Assembly: GCA_049792815.1 (NCBI GenBank)
Contig: JBARBG010000081.1
Coordinates: 1-64,000 of the forward strand
Length of the DNA stretch: 64,000 nt
Direction: 5' to 3'
Source: DAIDKA01 sp049792815
GTDB lineage: Bacteria; Pseudomonadota; Gammaproteobacteria; Steroidobacterales; Steroidobacteraceae
The translations under genes were made by a program, and so were the position numbers. The notes beneath the pieces were generated by a model that did no database searches, was not told where the DNA came from, and worked only from the letters and a program-made list of their open reading frames with translations. The stretch's first letter is position 1, and each line of letters begins with the position of its first letter. Shown here in pieces: positions 57,791-64,000 of the stretch.

Positions 57791-59026
57791 TTAACGCGCT
57801 GGCGATCCAGCCCCAGAAGGATCTGAGACTTTGTCGTCCTTAAGGGCGAATCTAACCTGGAAGGTGATCTGCGTGGGCTGGCCGGTGGGATTGCTGTATT
57901 CGATAGTGTGAGCTGCGGCGGATGCAGCGGCGCCGAATCCCATCTCCCTCGGTTCTTCGGAAATGATTTGCGTATCCGTGGCGCGCCCGGCGGCATCGAG
58001 CGTAACCGCCAGGACTACCACGCCCTCGATACCCAGCTTCTTTGCATCGGCTGGATAGTAATCGGATAGGTGAACTAGGCCGCCATAGTTAACAATGCGA
58101 GGCTGCGCGTTTGCTTCATTGCCGGAGACCGCGTAAGCGTGAGCGAGCGCGCTGTTTTTGAGAGGGAGCGCCACAAGTATCACCGCGGGAACCAGGGCAG
58201 CAAATGCCCCAATGCGAAGCTTCATGGATGGTCTCCTGCGATTGTTCGATGAGGATATGATCTCGTTGATTCGATCGGAAATATTGGTTGAGGCCATGGA
58301 TATTGCGAGCGAAACGTTGTTTTGTGGGCCTCGGCCGAATTCCAGCAGAATTTCCGCGTAGGCGATCCGGTCACCAATCAATGCGATCGCAGCGGCGTCG
58401 CTGGTTGATTCGGCGAGTGCAGCCATCCGATGTTGCAGCCACCACGCTGCGGGATTGAACCAGAAAAAGCAGGTATACACGCGCGCCAGCCACAACAGAT
58501 AGCAATCGCACTCCTGAACATGTGCTGCTTCGTGGGCAATCACGGCGGCGCGCTTGTTGTGATTCCACGCAAAACAGTCTCCAGGCAATAACACCGTGGA
58601 GCCGAAGGTGCCGGGAGATCCAATCGTTCCGCTTATCCGGACATCCAGGTTATTGGTCCAAGGCTCGACGAGCCTCTTAGCAGACTTGAGAATCTGCCAC
58701 GATCCGGCTAGCCCCGCCAAAAAGCGCAAGAGCAGAGCCGTAGTCACCAGGCAATACAGGGCAGATATTGCCACCGCCCAAGGAAAACTGTGGGCGCTCG
58801 TCGTTGTCGTAGCGAGCTGCAGGATTGTCCCCACCGCGTGGGGTGCATGCAGTGAAGGCGCAAGCGAAAACTCCTGCAGCAATGGCATTGCCGCAGACCC
58901 CAACAACACAGCCGTCCACACGGTCTTCTGCGTATGGCTGGTTGCCTTGAGGAAGGATAGCGCGGCATAAGCGACCAGTCCGAGAATCGTTGCCCGTACA
59001 GCTGCTTCGATTAGTAGAGCAATCAC
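57791..59026 (-). CDS. BlaR1/MecR1-type M56 sensor peptidase with TonB-like C-terminal domain
   Basis: This 411-residue membrane protein has four hydrophobic N-terminal segments and the zinc motif His-Glu-Ala-Ala-His near residue 165, followed by Glu-Ser-Thr-Ser-Asp-Ala-Ala-Ala, as in M56-family BlaR1 peptidases. Instead of a penicillin-binding sensor domain it ends with a TonB/energy-transducer-like domain (Leu-Gly-Ile-Glu-Gly-Val-Val-Val-Leu-Ala-Val-Thr, then Tyr-Ser-Asn-Pro-Thr-Gly-Gln-Pro). It overlaps the BlaI-like gene by four bases. It should sense an unknown envelope signal and cleave the repressor, not beta-lactams. Confidence 0.88.
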   Translation of the reverse strand: MIALLIEAAVRATILGLVAYAALSFLKATSHTQKTVWTAVLLGSAAMPLLQEFSLAPSLHAPHAVGTILQLATTTTSAHSFPWAVAISALYCLVTTALLLRFLAGLAGSWQILKSAKRLVEPWTNNLDVRISGTIGSPGTFGSTVLLPGDCFAWNHNKRAAVIAHEAAHVQECDCYLLWLARVYTCFFWFNPAAWWLQHRMAALAESTSDAAAIALIGDRIAYAEILLEFGRGPQNNVSLAISMASTNISDRINEIISSSNNRRRPSMKLRIGAFAALVPAVILVALPLKNSALAHAYAVSGNEANAQPRIVNYGGLVHLSDYYPADAKKLGIEGVVVLAVTLDAAGRATDTQIISEEPREMGFGAAASAAAHTIEYSNPTGQPTQITFQVRFALKDDKVSDPSGAGSPAR

Positions 59027-59406
59027 GATGATTTACTCCTTTTCGCCTTCGCGATTTTTTGCGCCAACCGTTGCAACTCACGTACATCCAGAATCTTCGC
59101 GTTGACCATGCCAGCCAGAACATCTTCGACTGATCCATTGCAAAATCGATCGATGATGCCCTTTACGGCTCGAGCCGCGGCAGTAATGCGGCTCTCTACG
59201 GCGGTGTAGATGTAAGCACGATTCTCCGTGGTATGCCGCAGATAGCCCTTTTGTTCCAGGCGACTGAGAACCGTGCGGATGGTGGATTCCTTGAGCCGGC
59301 GACTCAACAGCTTCTGAACGCCGTCGACGCTTAAGGAGTCTCGCTTCCAGACCAGCTCAAGTACTTCACGTTCCAGATCGCCTAGGCCGGATACGTCATA
59401 ACCCAT
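59023..59406 (-). CDS. BlaI/MecI-type repressor
   Basis: This 127-residue winged-helix repressor has Asp-Leu-Glu-Arg-Glu-Val-Leu-Glu-Leu-Val-Trp, Lys-Glu-Ser-Thr-Ile-Arg-Thr-Val-Leu-Ser-Arg-Leu-Glu-Gln-Lys-Gly-Tyr-Leu and Ala-Tyr-Ile-Tyr, the DNA-binding half of BlaI, then a dimerisation helix. ATG 59406 is used; an upstream start at 59475 adds an unsupported stretch over the operator. It overlaps the sensor gene by four bases, and a dyad lies just upstream of its start. Confidence 0.9.
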   Translation of the reverse strand: MGYDVSGLGDLEREVLELVWKRDSLSVDGVQKLLSRRLKESTIRTVLSRLEQKGYLRHTTENRAYIYTAVESRITAAARAVKGIIDRFCNGSVEDVLAGMVNAKILDVRELQRLAQKIAKAKRSKSS

Positions 59407-59408
59407 AT

Positions 59409-59430
59409 CACTACCTCTTGTAGTGCTACA
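59409..59430. promoter_or_regulatory. Candidate BlaI-type operator dyad
   Basis: CACTAC-N5-GTAGTG (59409-59425) overlaps TGTAG-N2-CTACA (59419-59430), three to 24 bases before the repressor start. Both are perfect inverted repeats built of the TGTAG/CTACA elements seen in BlaI-type operators. Autorepression is inferred. Confidence 0.6.
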
Positions 59431-60163
59431 GAGCGTAGCGGATAGAAATGCAAATGTCAATGTGCTTGTTTTCAATCGCCGTTAGGCCTCAGCATCAGCG
59501 GTTCTCGCGTCCAAATGCTGGCGCTGAACAGAATGGCCAATTCTGTCCAAAAGCCGCCCAATCTGGATCGGGTTCCTGCAGTAGTTCTCGAAATCGCGGT
59601 TCCTGATACCGGACATTGATAAAGGACAGCTTGGGGTGCATTTTGCTGCGCGTCGGACTGTGGGTCCAATTCGACCATCCGCGGCTGGATCGGCCGTCGC
59701 TCGGCGTTCTCGAATCCAAACATTCATGTCCATTCTCATTCAGAGTCGATCGTTCGGCGTGACTGGATGGAGCGCCCCGAAGCGCGGCGTTTCGGCTTGC
59801 CGATTTGACCAAACGGATGGACGACCGCAATTTGCTGGCGGGACGCGTACCGTGGAATTACCTGCGTCTCAAGTTGGTCAAAAGGCATTCCGTCGGGTCG
59901 AAAGAGGCCATGGATATGCTCTTGGTCGGTCAGAGGGAGGCGCCGTGAGTTAGCGGCTTGTAGTCTGTTGCGTCGCGTGCTCAACATTGGCATAAAGCGG
60001 CCACAAAGGCGCGATTGCGCGACAGAAGCGGGTGCCGTCGCAAATCATCCAAATGCATCCACGCATTGACGATGATGGAGGGTGGCTTGCCCTTCTGGAA
60101 ACCCGCGGGTCGGAGACCGTTGCCGTATTGGAAGTCTACTCGAATTAGTACATGGGGTTCGTT
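59431..60163. other. Gene-poor stretch between the BlaI-like gene and the hydrolase
   Basis: About 730 bases have only short overlapping open frames on both strands without recognisable family patterns; possibly decayed coding DNA. GTTAGGC at 59481-59487, preceded by TTCAATCGCC, resembles an integron crossover end, but no matching left half was found. No RNA or repeat is recognised. Confidence 0.45.
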
Positions 60164-61465
60164 ATGAAGAGAATCACGGTGTATTGCTGGGTTCTATTTG
60201 CGGTCTGTGCCGTCACTTCTTTGCCGGCGCAGGACATTGCCGGGACCTGGCAGGGAATGCTGCACGCCGCCTCCGGCCGCAATTTGCACGTTGTAGTGAA
60301 GATTGGAAGATCAGCCAGCGGTGGTTGGAATGCCAATCTTTACAGCATCGACGAGTCACCGGACGCGACTCCCTTCAGTTCCGTCAGCCTCAGCGGCAAG
60401 ACCGTCAAGCTGGATATCGCGGACTTGCATGCGAGCTATCAGGGCACACTTGACCCGCGCCGCGAAGCCATTACTGGTACCTGGAGACAGATTCAGACCT
60501 CTACGCTAAATCTCCAACGCGCCACCGCTATTACCGCATGGGCGCTGGATTCGTCGCCGCACAAGGCGCGGTTCGTCACCGTGGAGAGGGGCGTTAGCCT
60601 GGAAGTGCTTGATTGGGGCGGCACTGGTCGCCCGTTGGTTTTTCTTGCAGGGCTTGGGGGTAATGCGCATGCCTTCGACAAGCTGGCGCCGAAATTCACT
60701 GCGAACCATCATGTCTATGCAATCACCCGACGCGGTTATGGAGCCTCCAGCAGACCGGACCCTGCTATTGCGGATTATTCAGCGGACCGGCTGGGCGATG
60801 ATGTGCTGGCGGTGATCGCGGCGCTGAAGCTGGAGCGACCAGTGCTGGCCGGCCATTCCATCGCGGGCGAGGAATTGAGTTCGGTGGGTAGCCGCCATCC
60901 CGAAAAGGTTGCGGGGTTGGTCTATCTCGACGCCGGCTATTCCTATGCCTATTACGCGCCTGGCAATGTTCTTCCGCTGGGCATCAATCTGCAGCTGTCG
61001 GCCCGCGACCTGCAAGCGAATTTGGACCGCCTGAAAACACTTCCGCCGCATGATCAGGACCTGGCGCCGGTGATGCAGGACGCGCAAGCCAGCCTGAAGC
61101 ATTTCGAAGCAGACCTGGTGGCGACGCAGGCGGCACTCAAGGCCGAATCCGCCGACCCGGCGGATGCGTCAGCTCCGCCGCAATCCCGAACCAGCGCTGC
61201 CATTTTCAACGGCGCGCGCAAATACACGAAGATCGAGGTCCCTATCCTGGCCCTCTTTGAATCTCCACCTTTCCAGCCGGACGGCACGCCGCCTGAAGTT
61301 CGCGCGGCCGCGAACGACCAGTTCGCGAGCCAGGCCAATAGGTTCGAGGCGGGTCTGCCGTCGGCTCATGTCGTGCGCCTGGCGAACGCCCGTCACGCGC
61401 TCTGGCAAACCAATGAGGCTGATGTATTGCGGGAAATGAATGCGTTCATGGCGGAGCTAAAATAG
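60164..61465 (+). CDS. Exported alpha/beta hydrolase with N-terminal beta domain
   Basis: This protein of about 433 residues has a signal peptide (cleavage near Leu-Pro-Ala-Gln). A first domain (about 20-120, beginning Ile-Ala-Gly-Thr-Trp-Gln-Gly) is beta-rich. The alpha/beta-hydrolase domain has Phe-Leu-Ala-Gly-Leu-Gly-Gly (oxyanion), Ala-Gly-His-Ser-Ile-Ala-Gly-Glu-Glu with the nucleophile Ser, and a C-terminal Asn-Ala-Arg-His-Ala-Leu-Trp with the His. ATG 60164 starts Met-Lys-Arg-Ile-Thr-Val; the in-frame ATG 60152 lacks a ribosome site. Substrate unknown. Confidence 0.85.
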   Translation: MKRITVYCWVLFAVCAVTSLPAQDIAGTWQGMLHAASGRNLHVVVKIGRSASGGWNANLYSIDESPDATPFSSVSLSGKTVKLDIADLHASYQGTLDPRREAITGTWRQIQTSTLNLQRATAITAWALDSSPHKARFVTVERGVSLEVLDWGGTGRPLVFLAGLGGNAHAFDKLAPKFTANHHVYAITRRGYGASSRPDPAIADYSADRLGDDVLAVIAALKLERPVLAGHSIAGEELSSVGSRHPEKVAGLVYLDAGYSYAYYAPGNVLPLGINLQLSARDLQANLDRLKTLPPHDQDLAPVMQDAQASLKHFEADLVATQAALKAESADPADASAPPQSRTSAAIFNGARKYTKIEVPILALFESPPFQPDGTPPEVRAAANDQFASQANRFEAGLPSAHVVRLANARHALWQTNEADVLREMNAFMAELK

Positions 61466-61714
61466 GCGTCAAAATGGCAAAGTCGGTATGGGCAAGGACA
61501 GAATTCCCTTTGAGAAGCAGGAACCCTGTTATGCCTTCGGAGCTAATGCCTGTTGAGTAGCGCCACATACCTAGCACCCCATATATCCCACGAAATCGCG
61601 CGACGGTCATAGCATCGAAATCTTTGGGTCGCAATCCGCCGCCTGCCGCGCCGCAATATTCTCGTGGGTTCACATTCGCGACAATGATGATTAGCGGCCG
61701 CTGCTTTGACGCCT
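61464..61714. repeat. 251-bp segment bounded by 10-bp inverted repeats
   Basis: AGGCGTCAAA (61464-61473) and TTTGACGCCT (61705-61714) are exact inverted repeats flanking a short gene-free segment directly after the hydrolase stop. A weak minus-strand open frame lies inside. It could be a miniature mobile element or a relic of a cassette boundary. Confidence 0.45.
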
Positions 61715-61801
61715 GAGAATGATGCATCCGACCGGAAACGGCTGCGGATTCAGGAAGCGCAGCAATTTGACTGCGGGTCGCGGGAATGCTGGAGTTGGGT
61801 C

Positions 61802-62215
61802 ATGGGGTTTACGATAATGAGTGCGACCGAAGTGGCAATTGTCACCCTTTGGACGCTATTGGTCGTAATGGCCGTAGCGCTGTTAGGCAAGGTCCTATTC
61901 GAAGATGCCGGAATGTCACATGAGCCGCTCGGTGTTCGGTTTGCGTTCAGCTCCTTTGCCTTAATTCCGACCTCTGTGTCATTGGCGCTTACGCTTCTGA
62001 GTCTTCTGCGCAAGCCAGACGGCCTTCCTCACGGACAGATAACTTGGCCCTTGTTCTTTGTTGGCGATCTTCTTGCAGTCCCAGTTGCAGTCCTGGCGGC
62101 GATTTTGCCACCCTATCGGAAGAAGGATTACGTACTTCACGCCATGTCCGTGGCGATTGCGTTGGCAGCGCTGGCTGCGGTTGCGGGCATGGTGATGTAC
62201 GGGCCGGGTGCATAA
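61802..62215 (+). CDS. Four-span membrane protein, cassette-encoded
   Basis: This 137-residue hydrophobic protein has probable membrane segments at about residues 8-28, 44-64, 76-97 and 112-134, separated by short loops (Lys-Pro-Asp-Gly-Leu-Pro-His-Gly, Pro-Tyr-Arg-Lys-Lys-Asp-Tyr). ATG 61802 has GGAG nine bases upstream; ATG 61817 is an alternative. It is followed 24 bases later by an integron attC site, so it is probably a gene-cassette ORF. No family is recognised. Confidence 0.65.
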   Translation: MGFTIMSATEVAIVTLWTLLVVMAVALLGKVLFEDAGMSHEPLGVRFAFSSFALIPTSVSLALTLLSLLRKPDGLPHGQITWPLFFVGDLLAVPVAVLAAILPPYRKKDYVLHAMSVAIALAALAAVAGMVMYGPGA

Positions 62216-62238
62216 ATGCTTCAGCCAGCAACGTCACA

Positions 62239-62322
62239 GGCTAACATGCGTTTGAGAGGACGCGCCGTGAATAAACTGCTGGTAGAAATTTTGCAGCGCG
62301 CCGCTCAACTCTTGCGTTAGAT
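62239..62322 (+). repeat. Integron attC site 1
   Basis: An 84-bp attC site with left core GGCTAAC (62239-62245) and right crossover site GTTAGAT (62316-62322). Inner arms TTTGAGAGGACGCGC and the complement of GCGCGCCGCTCAA pair well, including TTGAG and CGCGC. It follows the membrane-protein gene, the usual place for attC. Confidence 0.85.
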
Positions 62323-62339
62323 GAAGGACAAGGCTCTCC

Positions 62340-62762
62340 ATGATTCCCATACCTTCAGACTGGCGGCGCATTAAAAGATTGAGCGCATTGTTTCTCCTCG
62401 GGGCGGGGGCACTGGCCCTCTATTTCGGGCGGCATAATTTTCCTATTCGGGCCATTGGACTCATCGCGATAATGAGCACGGTGGTGCTTGCAAGATCGCC
62501 ACAGGGTCCCCTCTCAATTGCAGAACAGAAGAATCGTCCGCCGCCTCTGAATATTCTCCATTGGGCAATTGCAATATTACTCACGGGTGCCTCGGCATTA
62601 TCCTACCGAATACTTTGGGTCACGGGACATGATGGAAGCACGTCGATTTGGCCTGTCTATGCATTCGCGGGGGCTGTCCTCATTGCCGGGGCCTATTGGG
62701 CGGCTCTCCTGACGCGACTGCAGGAGGCCGGCACACGATGGCCCTGGACCGAACCCATCTAA
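62340..62762 (+). CDS. Small membrane protein, cassette-encoded
   Basis: This 140-residue protein starts at ATG 62340, 18 bases after the crossover site of attC 1. Hydrophobic segments are at about residues 14-31, 36-50, 75-92 and 104-123, with a basic N-terminus (Trp-Arg-Arg-Ile-Lys-Arg). Its TAA lies inside the next attC left core, a typical cassette layout. It resembles the preceding protein only in being hydrophobic. Function unknown. Confidence 0.7.
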   Translation: MIPIPSDWRRIKRLSALFLLGAGALALYFGRHNFPIRAIGLIAIMSTVVLARSPQGPLSIAEQKNRPPPLNILHWAIAILLTGASALSYRILWVTGHDGSTSIWPVYAFAGAVLIAGAYWAALLTRLQEAGTRWPWTEPI

Positions 62763-62836
62763 GATTCGAGCGGACGCGCCTTGAATACGGAACCCCACGG
62801 AGGATTTCAAGTCTCTGATGGGACGAAGGGTTAAAT
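62757..62836 (+). repeat. Degenerate attC site 2
   Basis: Left core ATCTAAG (62757-62763) is followed by ATTCGAGCGGACGCGCC, matching the other sites, and complements the TTAGAT that opens this same cassette at 62317. GTTAAAT (62830-62836) is a possible right core 80 bp away, but the inner right arm pairs poorly. Confidence 0.55.
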
Positions 62837-63148
62837 CAGCCATTTTCTGATGCCCGATACCGGACGCTCACCACCGGCGGGTTTGGGTGCTTACCCGCCG
62901 ACCGTGGGCCAGTCAACCGAGGGGCAGCTTTCGGGAGGGGCATCGGACGCCTGCCGGCCCAAAGCAGACGGTGACCGACACTTATTGGTCGGCACTTAGC
63001 GGCCGTTCGCCGTCTGCGTTAAGCTAAAACCCGGCGATGGTGAATCCCACCCGCACGGTAAGGAGTGCGCAATTGCCTTTGGACATATCGGTCAAGGGTA
63101 GGCGTCGTTTTCGTGGCCTAAGTTGTGGTTAGGCTTCAGGAGAAAGAC
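62837..63148. other. ORF-less cassette-like interval
   Basis: About 310 bases have no gene. A hairpin-forming sequence pairs GCAGACGG (62964-62971) with CCGTCTGC (63010-63017), followed by GTTAAGC. A right crossover site GTTAGGC is at 63128-63134, 14 bases before the next start. A noncoding cassette or two fused degenerate sites could explain it. Confidence 0.45.
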
Positions 63149-63673
63149 ATGCGTCGCCGTGCCGTCAAGAGTCTTTGCTTCTGCTTAACCTTGGCTAGCC
63201 TATGCGCGGTGACTAGTGCGCCCGCATCATCGGGTGAGCCTGAGCGACTTCACCTGACCGGCTACGTGTTCATCACGCCTGTAGATGAACGAAGACTGCT
63301 CATCGCGGTGTCCGTTGCTCCAGGGCAGTCTGTTGAGCATCTATTCCTGTATACGGCGGGAAAGACGCCGCGCGTCCCAATGGTAACGCTCAACCTTCGA
63401 AACGTCAGAGCAACTGTAGAGTTCGAAGGTGGAAGAGTGCTCAAGATAATGCCGACTAGCCCCAGAGCTCAAACCATTCAGTTCACAGGCGGCCCGGCAC
63501 TGACCAATTCCATGGTCATCAATTTTGAGTGGAATGCCGGCGCTGTTCATTACATCGCAACCCCACCTTTGAGCATTCGGGAATTGGAGTCGGTGCGCGT
63601 GGTGGGGGATTGCAACCTACGTCCCGCGGCCTGCGTTGATGCAGCGGGACAGCTGCTCCCGTTTCCAGAATGA
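63149..63673 (+). CDS. Exported protein of unknown function, cassette-encoded
   Basis: This 174-residue protein starts at ATG 63149, with AGGAG six bases upstream and 14 bases after GTTAGGC. A basic start (Met-Arg-Arg-Arg-Ala-Val-Lys) and hydrophobic core to about residue 25 form a signal peptide. The rest is beta-rich (Thr-Gly-Tyr-Val-Phe-Ile-Thr-Pro, Arg-Ala-Thr-Val-Glu-Phe) with two late Cys, Cys-Asn-Leu-Arg-Pro-Ala-Ala-Cys, that could form a disulfide. An attC site begins one base after its TGA. No family is recognised. Confidence 0.75.
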   Translation: MRRRAVKSLCFCLTLASLCAVTSAPASSGEPERLHLTGYVFITPVDERRLLIAVSVAPGQSVEHLFLYTAGKTPRVPMVTLNLRNVRATVEFEGGRVLKIMPTSPRAQTIQFTGGPALTNSMVINFEWNAGAVHYIATPPLSIRELESVRVVGDCNLRPAACVDAAGQLLPFPE

Positions 63674-63674
63674 A

Positions 63675-63779
63675 ACCTAACATGCTCGAGCGGACACGTG
63701 AATAAAGTGCCCGGGTCGTCAATGTGATCAACAGCAGTACAATGGCGTTGTACCGCGCCGCTCAACTCTGGCGTTAGGC
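63675..63779 (+). repeat. Integron attC site 3
   Basis: A 105-bp attC site with left core ACCTAAC (63675-63681) and right core GTTAGGC (63773-63779). The left arm ATGCTCGAGCGGACACG pairs with the complement of CGCGCCGCTCAACTCTG through CGAGCGG/CCGCTCA. Its last 25 bases nearly repeat the end of attC 1. Confidence 0.87.
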
Positions 63780-63785
63780 TATCGA

Positions 63786-64000
63786 ATGAAATATTGCCTT
63801 CTCCTTCTTATCGTTTTTGCAGCACGCGCTGACGCCGCAGACTTCCGGGTTTTGAATATCGGTGATGCGTGCGTGGGCTTGGAGGCGAAGGAGGCCGCAT
63901 TGGGCTCGAAGGCGATACCCCGGAATGGTACGCCTAATACAGTGACGAACGCATTTGAGGCGAAAGAATTCGGCCGTGATGTTGTCGTGCTGTATCTCTG
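63786..64000 (+). CDS. Exported protein, 3' truncated by the window edge, cassette-encoded
   Basis: An open frame starts at ATG 63786, six bases after attC site 3, and continues past the window end (71 residues visible). The start Met-Lys-Tyr-Cys-Leu-Leu-Leu-Leu-Ile-Val-Phe-Ala-Ala-Arg-Ala-Asp-Ala-Ala is a signal peptide. The visible mature part includes Asn-Ile-Gly-Asp-Ala-Cys and Glu-Ala-Lys-Glu. No family is recognised. It shows the cassette array extends beyond the window. Confidence 0.7.
   Translation, partial: MKYCLLLLIVFAARADAADFRVLNIGDACVGLEAKEAALGSKAIPRNGTPNTVTNAFEAKEFGRDVVVLYL

Noticed and set aside
59481..59487. GTTAGGC after the BlaI promoter as a complete attC site
   Set aside because: The preceding bases resemble an attC end, but no left half with a pairable arm was found.
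1..64000. CRISPR array, rRNA genes or a complete prophage
   Set aside because: No regularly spaced repeats, rRNA sequence or phage structural genes were seen.

Overview
The window is one contiguous piece of a GC-rich bacterial chromosome. The block thrS-infC-rpmI-rplT-pheS-pheT-ihfA-MerR gene-tRNA-Pro (45785-53102) is the arrangement usual in Gammaproteobacteria. Together with many exported PQQ and c-type cytochrome enzymes, TonB transport and Tat-exported proteins, it suggests a free-living aerobic gammaproteobacterium, possibly of the Xanthomonadales/Nevskiales/Steroidobacter side. The exact taxon is inference; no rRNA is present.

Region 1 (1-19499) is an oxidative catabolic island. It holds a truncated MscS-type channel, two PQQ quinohaemoprotein dehydrogenases (1117-3276 and 15328-17451), two SnoaL-like proteins, a coniferyl-aldehyde-type aldehyde dehydrogenase, and a six-gene operon (11807 down to 6678). 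That operon is built around a p-cresol methylhydroxylase-like flavoprotein and its cytochrome. A Tat-exported HD protein, a lone ExbD, a Tat-type amidohydrolase, a PaaK-like AMP-forming ligase and an MBL-fold hydrolase follow. Together they look like periplasmic oxidation of phenolic or alkyl-aromatic compounds feeding electrons to cytochromes; the real substrate is unknown.

Region 2 (19728-36894) is the most interesting part. A clear guanidine-I (ykkC) riboswitch lies ahead of a TonB-dependent receptor, with what looks like a ribosome-binding-site-sequestering expression platform. Then comes a tightly overlapping operon headed by a NikR-like regulator that has lost most nickel ligands and sits directly behind a NikR-style palindrome. 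The operon encodes two DUF1989 proteins (carboxyguanidine deiminase subunits), a biotin carboxylase of the urea/guanidine carboxylase family, allophanate hydrolase, a complete ABC importer, a second substrate-binding protein, a TPR-sulfotransferase, a membrane desaturase-like di-iron enzyme and a biuret-hydrolase-like isochorismatase-family enzyme. Guanidine and probably biuret would converge on allophanate. The receptor, sulfotransferase and desaturase suggest that a larger guanidino compound is the true substrate.

Region 3 (36922-53102) is mostly housekeeping: a DUF4198 protein, a heterodimeric ABC exporter, tRNA-Asn beside a decayed tyrosine integrase, an aspartate aminotransferase, uvrB, tRNA-Val and the translation/IHF block ending in tRNA-Pro.

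Region 4 (53103-64000) is accessory DNA beyond tRNA-Pro. It contains a GH5-like protein, a truncated IS21-family element, a NUDIX hydrolase with an internal 13-bp tandem repeat, a VapBC-type toxin-antitoxin pair, a BlaI/BlaR1-type pair with an operator dyad, and an alpha/beta hydrolase. At the right edge is an array of small genes separated by integron attC sites, with no integrase in the window.
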